Shown piece by piece: positions 26,576-32,049 of a stretch of DNA of 32,049 nucleotides (position 1 is its first letter; every line of letters starts with the position of its first letter). The DNA is from an uncultured Bacteroidales bacterium. GTDB lineage: Bacteria > Bacteroidota > Bacteroidia > Bacteroidales > Bacteroidaceae. Both the position numbers and the translations under genes were made by a program. The stretch spans positions 1 to 32,049 of the forward strand of contig CADBWR010000029.1 of NCBI GenBank assembly GCA_902798425.1. The letters run 5' to 3'. The notes under the pieces were generated by a model. It worked only from the letters and a program-made list of their open reading frames with translations. It was not told where the DNA came from and searched no databases.

Positions 26576-27029
26576 AGTTAATTTCGCGGTTATTGATGGT
26601 TATAGAGTCGATGCCGTGACGGGTGTACTTCAGATCGGTAATCTTATGGAAGTAGGTGGCGTGGCAGTCGACAGACTCAAAATGAGGGCTGTTCTCCTTG
26701 ACGATGCAGATGGTGTCGAGCCATGAGTGTCCCAGCGTGTCCTTCAGCTGTGTAAAGAGGGAGTCTTCAGAAAGGGTATGGCTGGCGAGGATGCTGAAAG
26801 AGGTCTTGTTGCCGCAGAGGCGGTTGATGAGCACCGTGTCGCGCTTGTTATCTTTGTAGACGAGGCGGTGCGACCATACATTCAGCGTGTCAATTTTCAT
26901 TGTGTCTGTGCCACCCTTTGGCTTTTTCAGCACAAAGGTGGTGGCCACCCTGTTCTGTACGGGGCAGTCAATGCTGACGCATGATACGATGGCTGTCAGC
27001 AGCACAATGATGATGACTATTTTTCGCAT
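26529..27029 (-). CDS. DUF6452-like lipoprotein
   Basis: The 166-residue protein begins with a lipoprotein signal peptide (MRKIVIIIVLLTAIVSC; lipobox AIVSC, Cys17). The mature part is mainly beta-strand with spaced cysteines (IDCPVQNRV, LCGNKTSF, DTICIV, VDCHATYF). It resembles DUF6452 of Bacteroidales, usually next to DUF6048 as here. Its start overlaps the glycosyltransferase stop by 13 bp and its end overlaps DUF6048 by 47 bp, a chain of overlapping genes that implies one transcript. Confidence 0.82.
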   Translation of the reverse strand: MRKIVIIIVLLTAIVSCVSIDCPVQNRVATTFVLKKPKGGTDTMKIDTLNVWSHRLVYKDNKRDTVLINRLCGNKTSFSILASHTLSEDSLFTQLKDTLGHSWLDTICIVKENSPHFESVDCHATYFHKITDLKYTRHGIDSITINNREINYDSQEHLFLYLKADR

Positions 27030-27988
27030 CTGATGGTTGTTTCGACTTGATAATCGTTACGGCCGGCACTGCTACGGCTGATGAGGTCGCCCAGGAATCC
27101 GGCAAGGAACAACTGGGTACCTATCATCATCATTGTCAGTGCAATATAGAAGTAGGGCGAGTCGGTAACCAGGCGCATGGGAACGTGGTGATACAGGGCC
27201 CACGCCTTGTCAATACCCAGCCAGAGCGCAGCGCAGAAGCCTATCAGGAACATGATGGTTCCTAAGAATCCAAAGACGTGCATGGGTTTCTTGCCAAAGG
27301 TGCCCAGGAACCACAGCGTCAGCAGGTCCAGATAGCCATTGACAAAACGGTTCCAGCCCATGAACTTGGACTTGCCGAACTTACGGGCCTGGTGGTGTAC
27401 GGGCTTCTCGGCAATCTTGTCGAAGCCAGCATTCTTAGCCAGATAGGGCATGTAGCGGTGCATCTCGCCATATACCTCGATATTCTTGACTACATCCTTG
27501 CGATAGGCTTTCAGACCACAGTTGAAGTCGTGCAAATTCTTGATGCCGCTGACCTTGCGCGCTGTGGCGTTGAACAGCTTGGTGGGGATGGTCTTCGACA
27601 ACGGGTCACCTTGTTTGCGGTTCTGCTTGTAGCCGCTTACCAGGTCGTTGCCGTCTTCCTTAATCATGCGATAGAGCTCGGGAATCTCGTCAGGAGAGTC
27701 CTGCAGGTCGGCATCCATAGTGATAACAACATCACCTTCAGCCTCCTTGAAACCACAGTAGAGCGCAGGACTCTTGCCGTAGTTGCGGCGGAACTTGATG
27801 CCTTTGACATGCTCTGATTTCTCAGCGAGTTCCTTGATAACGTCCCAAGAACGATCAGTGCTGCCGTCGTTGACGAAGATTACTTCATACGAGAAGTGGT
27901 GCTCGTTCATGACACGCTCTATCCACGCATACAACTCGGGAAGAGACTCGTCTTCATTATAAAGAGGTATTACTACTGATATATCCAT
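27017..27988 (-). CDS. GT2-family polyprenyl-phosphate glycosyltransferase (DPM1/ArnC-like)
   Basis: The 323-residue enzyme has the GT-A fold start DISVVIPLYNEDESLPELY, VNDGSTDRSWDV, and the metal-binding MDADLQDSPDEIPELY. The C-terminal part has two membrane segments (about 238-262 and 280-305). Proteins of this plan transfer a sugar from a nucleotide donor to undecaprenyl phosphate at the inner membrane, used for lipid A or glycan modification. Donor and acceptor are not determinable. It lies 41 bp after DUF4199; the gap contains a duplicated 16-bp repeat. Confidence 0.93.
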   Translation of the reverse strand: MDISVVIPLYNEDESLPELYAWIERVMNEHHFSYEVIFVNDGSTDRSWDVIKELAEKSEHVKGIKFRRNYGKSPALYCGFKEAEGDVVITMDADLQDSPDEIPELYRMIKEDGNDLVSGYKQNRKQGDPLSKTIPTKLFNATARKVSGIKNLHDFNCGLKAYRKDVVKNIEVYGEMHRYMPYLAKNAGFDKIAEKPVHHQARKFGKSKFMGWNRFVNGYLDLLTLWFLGTFGKKPMHVFGFLGTIMFLIGFCAALWLGIDKAWALYHHVPMRLVTDSPYFYIALTMMMIGTQLFLAGFLGDLISRSSAGRNDYQVETTIRCEK

Positions 27989-27996
27989 CTTGTGAT

Positions 27997-28028
27997 TTTA
28001 CTATTTGACAATTTTACTATTTGACAAT
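27997..28028. repeat. Two-copy 16-bp tandem repeat
   Basis: TTTTACTATTTGACAA occurs twice in tandem (27997-28012 and 28013-28028), followed by a partial copy. It fills the gap between the DUF4199 stop and the glycosyltransferase start. Confidence 0.95.
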
Positions 28029-28029
28029 T

Positions 28030-28572
28030 TTACATTTTACTATTCGCTGTTTCTCTCTTCATCACTGCTGCGATGGGCAGTGCCAGCATGAAACCTGTCA
28101 TTATATTTATTGTCAACATGTTGACAGCATAGTCAATGGGGCGCATCTCTGCCAGCATCTTCATGCTCTCCTTTATCTGGTCTGCCAGACCATACAACTT
28201 CAAGGCTGCCTGTCCTTCCTTGGTGTCGAAGAACTGGGTGACAGTGCTCAACAGATAGCCTTTGTCGATAAACGCAAAATAGATGTAGACAGCTGCTGCC
28301 AACAATAATCCCGCATAGAAGAAAATCAGTACGGTATAGGCGTAGCCACGCAGAAAACTGATGGCTCCATTGCGGGCTCTGTCGCGAAAATGGCGCAGGC
28401 GACTGGCAGCGTAGAAAGGAGATGCCACCAGCAAAATCAGGGCCAACATTCCCAGTAGGGGATTGGCGATGCCGAGGATGTAGCAGGCAAAACTGCCAAT
28501 CCATAGCACGGACAGCAGGGCGCCGTCCTGTCGTGCGAATGCTTTCAGCTGATGATACTCTTCTGGTGTCAT
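28030..28572 (-). CDS. DUF4199-family membrane protein
   Basis: The 180-residue protein has four hydrophobic segments (about 20-35, 38-55, 72-100 and 150-168), with the DUF4199 layout LRGYAYTVLIFFYAGLLLAAAVYIYF in the middle. Family members in Bacteroidota often precede a GT2 glycosyltransferase, as here, but the role is unknown. It is the first gene of the operon that continues to the Crp-like gene. Stop TAA at 28032-28030. Confidence 0.85.
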   Translation of the reverse strand: MTPEEYHQLKAFARQDGALLSVLWIGSFACYILGIANPLLGMLALILLVASPFYAASRLRHFRDRARNGAISFLRGYAYTVLIFFYAGLLLAAAVYIYFAFIDKGYLLSTVTQFFDTKEGQAALKLYGLADQIKESMKMLAEMRPIDYAVNMLTINIMTGFMLALPIAAVMKRETANSKM

Positions 28573-28590
28573 AATCTATTAAATCGGGTG

Positions 28591-28598
28591 CAAAGGTA
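28591..28598 (-). promoter_or_regulatory. -7 element for the DUF4199 operon
   Basis: Minus strand TACCTTTG, 18 bp upstream of the start codon. No TTTG is seen at the -33 position, which falls inside a heptamer array. The 14-bp core TACCTTTGCACCCG is identical to that of the divergent SRP RNA promoter. Confidence 0.75.
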
Positions 28599-28604
28599 CG
28601 AAGA

Positions 28605-28632
28605 AGTTAAGAGTTAAGAGTTAAGAGTTAAG
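28605..28632. repeat. Four-copy heptamer array (AGTTAAG) at the -33 region of the DUF4199 promoter
   Basis: Four contiguous AGTTAAG units plus a partial one. The expected -33 box of the minus-strand promoter (about 28618-28622) lies inside the array. Confidence 0.95.
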
Positions 28633-28675
28633 AGTTTTTTTGCCTTTTCTAGTTAAAACTTGTTAAGATTGGAAT

Positions 28676-28703
28676 ATTCTTAATTCTTAATTCATAATTC
28701 TTA
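28676..28703. repeat. Four-copy heptamer array (ATTCTTA) at the -33 region of the SRP RNA promoter
   Basis: Four contiguous units, three ATTCTTA and one ATTCATA. The expected -33 region (about 28692-28695) of the plus-strand promoter lies in the array. Confidence 0.95.
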
Positions 28704-28715
28704 ATTAAAAATGCG

Positions 28716-28723
28716 TACCTTTG
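28716..28723 (+). promoter_or_regulatory. -7 element for the SRP RNA gene
   Basis: TACCTTTG followed by CACCCG; transcription would start near 28729-28731. Confidence 0.8.
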
Positions 28724-28729
28724 CACCCG

Positions 28730-28805
28730 CAAAAACGGGCAGTCCTGTACGGCCAGCTCCCTCGGAATCCCCCAGGATGGGAACATAGCAAGGGTACTTG
28801 GTTGT
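28730..28805 (+). ncRNA. ffs: Small SRP RNA (4.5S-like), apparently lacking its 3' arm
   Basis: The core CCCCCAGGATGGGAACATAG plus CAAGGG is the apical domain of bacterial signal recognition particle RNA as found in Bacteroidota, the Ffh-binding site. A helix is formed by ACGGCCAG (28749-28756) with CTTGGTTGT (28797-28805, one bulged T). The 5' strand continues outward as AGTCCTGT (28741-28748), but no complementary 3' strand follows; instead tRNA-Thr sequence begins at about 28806. A small hairpin CCCG/CGGG lies at the 5' end. The RNA thus looks 3'-truncated or fused. End coordinates are estimates. Confidence 0.75.
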
Positions 28806-28874
28806 TTTAGCTCAGTTGGCCAGAGCACGTGATTTGTAATCTCGGGGTCGTTGGTTCGAATCCGACAAGAGGCT
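28801..28874 (+). tRNA. tRNA-Thr(TGT) with defective 5' acceptor strand
   Basis: D arm (TAGCTCAGTTGG), anticodon loop TTTGTAA with anticodon TGT, T arm GTTGG-TTCGAAT-CCGAC and 3' acceptor strand AAGAGGC with discriminator T are all present, and no CCA is encoded. The 5' acceptor strand should be about GCCTCTT but reads GTTGTTT, giving one mismatch and three G-U pairs. GTTGT there belongs to the SRP RNA helix. The anticodon stem also has one T-T mismatch. The gene may be a 5'-truncated copy. Confidence 0.6.
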
Positions 28875-28882
28875 CAAAAAGA

Positions 28883-28905
28883 CTTGGAACTCCAAGCCTT
28901 TTTTT
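28883..28905 (+). terminator. Intrinsic terminator of the SRP-tRNA transcript
   Basis: CTTGG (28883-28887) pairs with CCAAG (28892-28896) over a 4-nt loop, then CC and seven T. Confidence 0.85.
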
Positions 28906-28913
28906 ATTCGTTT

Positions 28914-28934
28914 AATTGTCAATTATCAATTATT
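28914..28934. repeat. Three-copy heptamer repeat at the mutS2 stop
   Basis: AATTGTC, AATTATC and AATTATT follow one another; the mutS2 TAA (28932-28930) lies inside. Confidence 0.85.
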
Positions 28935-31545
28935 CCAGGTCTACTACCGTAATGCCTGCACCACCAAACTGTACATGCTCGTCTTTGGCTTTCTTGACGT
29001 TAGGAACCGTATTAAGATATTGGCGGATGAGTTGTCGGAGTATGCCTGTTCCTGTACCATGCAGGATGCGTACACGACTGAGTCCTATCAGGATGGCATC
29101 GTCAATGAAGTGCATCACGGTGTCGATAGCCTCGTCACCACGCATACCTCTTACGTCGATGTCCTGGTGGAAGTTCTGCTTGCGGTCTTCCATCGTGGCA
29201 CGTGTCATATGACTGGTCTGAATGGCCAGATGGGCGTGCTTGTTGCCGCTGGCTTCCCCTCCTTGGGAGGGCTTAGAGGAGGTTCTTTCCAACTGTTCCA
29301 GTTTCACCTTCGAGCGCAGTCCGCCAAAGATGACGGTAGCCTGCTTGCCCTGTATGCTCTCTATCTCGCCGATGCTGTTGGTACCTTTGATGCGCACACT
29401 GTCGCCTGCTGCCAGCGGACGGTTCTCGGGATTCAGATTCTCGCGGGCCCTGGCTGCCAACTTCTCACTGGCGGCACGCTGTTCTTCGCCCTTTTTCTCC
29501 TTGCGCTGTGCCTTGCGGGCCTTGCGCTCCTCCATCTGGCGCAGTTTCTTGGCAAAGTCCTCTTCGCTCATCAGTCCGCGGGTGTCGTCGTTCTTCACCT
29601 GCTCACGGAACTCCTGCAGTTCTTCGCGCACTTCGCGGGTGCGCTCTTTCTCAGCCTGTGCCTCCTTGATTTCGCGGATGGCGTTCTCTATCCTGCGGTT
29701 GGCCTCGGCCAACAGTTCCTCAGCCTGCTGCTTGGCACGATTGAGTATCTGCTTGCGCTCGCGCTCTATCTCCTCCAGATTGGTCTCGTAGCGCTGGATA
29801 TGTCCCTCCAGCGACTTCTCGTGCTGGTGGATGGTCTGGCGCTTGCCCTCCCAGTAGCGCTTGTCGCGGACAATGTCCTGCAGGTATTTGTCGCTCTGGA
29901 TATAGTCGCTGCCCACAATCTCCGAGGCGTCGCTGATGACCTCCTCAGGAATGCCCGTCTTGCGAGCTATCTCGATGGCAAAGCTGGAGCCGGGCTGACC
30001 TATCGACAACTGGAACAGTGCCTGCATCTGGTGACGGTCGTAAAGCATGGCACCATTCACTACACCAGGATGGTCTTCGGCAAAATGCTTCAGATTCTGA
30101 TAGTGCGTGGTGATAACGCCAAAAGCTTGCTTCTTCCAGAACTGCTTGAGCACAGCTTCAGCAATGGCTCCGCCGATGGTGGGTTCTGTACCGCCGCCAA
30201 ACTCATCTATTAATAATAAGGTGTGGGCATTTGCCTGCTTCATCATGTTCTTCATGTTCAGCAGATGGCTGGAGTAGGTCGACAGGTCGTCGGCTATCGA
30301 CTGCTCATCGCCGATGTCTATCATGATGCTCTGGAAGAGTCCTACCGTCGAGCGGTCGCCGATGGGTATCGACAGTCCGCACTGCACCATATACTGCAAC
30401 AGTCCCACCGTCTTCAGACATACTGACTTACCGCCAGCGTTAGGTCCCGAGATGATAAGGAGGAACCCCTCCCGTCCTCCCCTAAGGGGAGGTGTATCGT
30501 GAGCCCCTCCTTGGGAGGGGTTGGGGAGGTTCAGTCTGATGTCCAGGGGCACCACCTTCTTGTCCTGTTTCTGTAGTGAGCGTTGCAGCAAGGGGTGGAT
30601 GGCACGTATCCAGTCCATCGTTGGTTCTGCCTTCACCTCTGGTTCGAAGGCTTGCATCTGTACGGCCATCTCTGCCTTGGCATGTATCAGGTCTATCTGT
30701 GCCAGGAAATGATAGCTGTCCAGCACCTCCTGTACGTGTGGGCGCAACTCGTCACTGAATACGGTCAGGATGCGGATAATCTCGCGGCGCTCCTGTGCTT
30801 CCAGTTCACGTACCTTGTTGTTGGCTTCCACCACCTCGGCAGGTTCTATGAAGACCGTCTTACCCGTTGCTGACTCGTCGTGCACGATACCCTTGATGCG
30901 GCGCTTCAGTCCTGGCGCTACGGGTATCATCAGTCTGCCGTCGCGCAGCGTGGGGGCTACATCCTGTGCTACCAGTCCGTCGCGCTGGGCGGAGTGCAGA
31001 ATAGTATATAAGGTACGTGAGATGCTGCCTGCCGTCTGTTCCATCTCGTGACGGATGCCTGCCAGCGTCATTGATGCAGAGTCCTTGATTTTTCCGAACT
31101 TGTCCAGGATAGAGTCTATGCGCCGAATGATGGCAGGAAAGGTCTGCACATCCGCTGCCAAGCGGTGTAGGGCAGGGTAGGTGTATTCCGGAAACTCGTC
31201 ATCGCCATTGTTCTTGTTCAAGAAGGTCACGATGATACCGATTGTCTCCAGCGAACGGCGCAGGTCGAAGAGCTCGTCCTCTTCCAGGTGTGTGTTCTCC
31301 ATGCGGATGCGTGTCACCGATTCGCGGACGTCGAAGAAATAGTTCATCTCTGGCTTCTCTACAGCCTCCATGAGTCTGCGCATCTCACGTATCTGCGCCA
31401 TCTGCTCGTTGACGAGTGCTGCATCGTCGCTGAAGCTGAGCTCGTCGACTTTCTCCTTGCCTAAAGAAGACATGCAGTGTTCTTTCAGCAAGTGACGTAT
31501 TGTGTCGAATCCTATCTTGGATTCATAGTTATTCGGATAAATCAT
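28930..31545 (-). CDS. mutS2: MutS2, Smr-domain ATPase/endonuclease
   Basis: MutS2 suppresses recombination and, in some bacteria, rescues collided ribosomes. In the 871-residue protein a MutS-like core (about 1-310) is followed by an ATPase domain with Walker A GPNAGGKSVCLKT (about 362-375), LLIDEFGGGTEP (Walker B) and TTHYQNLK. A long coiled coil (about 580-700), a KOW-like segment (DSVRIKGTNSIGEI) and a C-terminal Smr domain (DVRGMRGDEAIDTVMHF, HGTGTGILR) come next. Two short insertions are unusual: about 20 residues after RLNLP just before Walker A (PSQGG...PPLRGG) and PSQGGE before the Smr linker, both encoded by palindromic repeats in frame. The promoter places the start codon 4 bp after the -7 box, so the mRNA is probably leaderless. 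Confidence 0.96.
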   Translation of the reverse strand: MIYPNNYESKIGFDTIRHLLKEHCMSSLGKEKVDELSFSDDAALVNEQMAQIREMRRLMEAVEKPEMNYFFDVRESVTRIRMENTHLEEDELFDLRRSLETIGIIVTFLNKNNGDDEFPEYTYPALHRLAADVQTFPAIIRRIDSILDKFGKIKDSASMTLAGIRHEMEQTAGSISRTLYTILHSAQRDGLVAQDVAPTLRDGRLMIPVAPGLKRRIKGIVHDESATGKTVFIEPAEVVEANNKVRELEAQERREIIRILTVFSDELRPHVQEVLDSYHFLAQIDLIHAKAEMAVQMQAFEPEVKAEPTMDWIRAIHPLLQRSLQKQDKKVVPLDIRLNLPNPSQGGAHDTPPLRGGREGFLLIISGPNAGGKSVCLKTVGLLQYMVQCGLSIPIGDRSTVGLFQSIMIDIGDEQSIADDLSTYSSHLLNMKNMMKQANAHTLLLIDEFGGGTEPTIGGAIAEAVLKQFWKKQAFGVITTHYQNLKHFAEDHPGVVNGAMLYDRHQMQALFQLSIGQPGSSFAIEIARKTGIPEEVISDASEIVGSDYIQSDKYLQDIVRDKRYWEGKRQTIHQHEKSLEGHIQRYETNLEEIERERKQILNRAKQQAEELLAEANRRIENAIREIKEAQAEKERTREVREELQEFREQVKNDDTRGLMSEEDFAKKLRQMEERKARKAQRKEKKGEEQRAASEKLAARARENLNPENRPLAAGDSVRIKGTNSIGEIESIQGKQATVIFGGLRSKVKLEQLERTSSKPSQGGEASGNKHAHLAIQTSHMTRATMEDRKQNFHQDIDVRGMRGDEAIDTVMHFIDDAILIGLSRVRILHGTGTGILRQLIRQYLNTVPNVKKAKDEHVQFGGAGITVVDLE
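29250..29285. repeat. Palindromic repeat in frame in mutS2 (C-terminal copy)
   Basis: Plus strand CCCCTCCTTGGGAGGG with trailing TTAGAGGAGG; on the coding strand it gives KPSQGGE. Same family as 30463-30532. Confidence 0.75.
30463..30532. repeat. Double palindromic repeat inserted in frame before the mutS2 Walker A motif
   Basis: Two hairpins: CCTCCCCT-A-AGGGGAGG (30476-30492) and CCCCTCC-TTG-GGAGGGG (30504-30520). Together they encode a Gly/Pro-rich insert of about 20 residues. Confidence 0.85.
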
Positions 31546-31549
31546 GCTG

Positions 31550-31581
31550 CAAAATTACTCATTTATTGCCGAACATGCAAA
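31550..31581 (-). promoter_or_regulatory. Promoter of mutS2
   Basis: Minus strand TTTG (31581-31578), 20-bp spacer, TAATTTTG (31557-31550), then 4 bp to the ATG. Predicted start of transcription is at or inside the start codon. Confidence 0.88.
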
Positions 31582-31596
31582 AAAGTTGGCTTAAAA

Positions 31597-31628
31597 TTTG
31601 GATAATTCGAAAAATGCTTGTACCTTTG
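31597..31628 (+). promoter_or_regulatory. Promoter of tRNA-Ser
   Basis: TTTG (31597-31600), 20-bp spacer, TACCTTTG (31621-31628), 27 bp before the mature tRNA. Confidence 0.85.
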
Positions 31629-31655
31629 CAGCCGATTTCAAGAAAATCACCCACT

Positions 31656-31740
31656 GGAGAGATGGTAGAGTGGTCGATTACAGTAGTCTTGAAAACTACC
31701 GTACCGAGAGGTACCGGGGGTTCGAATCCCTCTCTCTCCG
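31656..31740 (+). tRNA. tRNA-Ser(TGA)
   Basis: An 85-nt class II tRNA. Acceptor GGAGAGA (31656-31662) pairs fully with TCTCTCC (31733-31739), and discriminator G suits serine. Anticodon stem GTAGT/ACTAC encloses loop CTTGAAA with anticodon TGA. The long variable arm is GTACCGAGAGGTACC, and the T loop is TTCGAAT. No CCA is encoded. Confidence 0.97.
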
Positions 31741-31745
31741 CTAAT

Positions 31746-31790
31746 AAATCCGCATAACTAGTTGATTACCAATAAGTTACGCGGATTTTT
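31746..31790 (+). terminator. Intrinsic terminator after tRNA-Ser
   Basis: AAATCCGC (31746-31753) pairs with GCGGATTT (31781-31788), extended by TAAC/GTTA, followed by T residues. Confidence 0.88.
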
Positions 31791-32049
31791 CTATTTCTCC
31801 GTTACCCAAAATCAGACCCAAATCTCATCCAAAACTCGGAGAATTCTGAAAATAGCGATTCCTAAACTATCCAAGGAGATGTTAAAGTATATTTCTGATA
31901 AACAGCCATATAGTGTTCGATAGAAACGCTATATGACTGTTATCTTTAGAGGGACAAGCCTCACAAAGAGTCTCGCCCCGTTACAAGGTATCTCCGATGG
32001 TCGAAGAATCAAAGATAAAACACGAACTTTGTTCCCTTCGAGCCTACAC
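31791..32049. other. Unassigned tail after tRNA-Ser
   Basis: No gene of convincing length is seen. The segment holds an imperfect hairpin at 31897-31943 (AACAG, CATATAG and GTT paired with AAC, CTATATG and CTGTT) and a minus-strand TATCTTTG at 32017-32010 without a clear -33 box. A minus-strand leader or small RNA beginning near 32004 is possible. Confidence 0.45.

Noticed and set aside
28975-30213. 412-codon open frame opposite mutS2
   Set aside because: Leucine-rich antisense reading of the coiled-coil and Smr coding sequence; composition effect only.

Overview
The window looks like chromosome from a Bacteroidota species, most likely Prevotella or a close relative. The evidence is repeated promoters of the Bacteroidota type (TTTG, about 20 bp, then TAnnTTTG), gene families typical of Bacteroidales (DUF4199, DUF6048, DUF6452, DUF6078-like), a NrfHA-type nitrite reductase, a Dcu dicarboxylate transporter and tRNA genes without an encoded CCA. 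Genus is inferred from overall character, not from a marker gene search.

Layout. (1) 1-748: start of nrfA and a frameshifted nrfH on the minus strand. (2) 979-11823: a minus-strand type I restriction-modification operon in the order hsdM, RhuM-family gene, unknown gene, hsdS, a DUF262-HNH nuclease split by an in-frame amber codon, a four-helix-bundle gene bracketed by CCTAG decamer arrays, and hsdR. One promoter is visible, upstream of hsdM. (3) 11986-14224: a 2.24-kb plus-strand cassette with a DUF6078-like gene and a VapE-type ATPase, bounded by 80-bp inverted repeats that are 91% identical. (4) 14291-16974: SGNH esterase and C4-dicarboxylate transporter, separated by twelve copies of a 7-bp repeat. 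(5) about 17.0-18.5 kb: a long non-coding, internally repetitive region. (6) 18571-19755: secreted CE1-type esterase on the plus strand. (7) 19808-24025: S41 protease, dCMP deaminase and M3 peptidase. (8) 24106-28572: DUF4199, glycosyltransferase, DUF6452 lipoprotein, DUF6048 beta-barrel-like protein, ApbE and a Crp-like regulator, with several overlaps. (9) 28716-28906: small SRP RNA running directly into a 5'-defective tRNA-Thr. (10) mutS2, apparently leaderless, then tRNA-Ser(TGA) and an unassigned tail.

Functionally, NrfHA, the Dcu transporter and the ApbE flavinylation enzyme fit an anaerobe respiring nitrite or fumarate. The hsd operon is the defence-related region; its accessory genes (RhuM, DUF262-HNH, four-helix bundle, unknown protein) may form a composite defence locus. 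The most unusual features are the inverted-repeat VapE cassette, the SRP-tRNA junction, the decamer arrays and the recurrent 7-bp arrays at gene ends, promoters and inside one coding sequence. Two disrupted genes (nrfH, DUF262-HNH) could be real decay or sequence errors.
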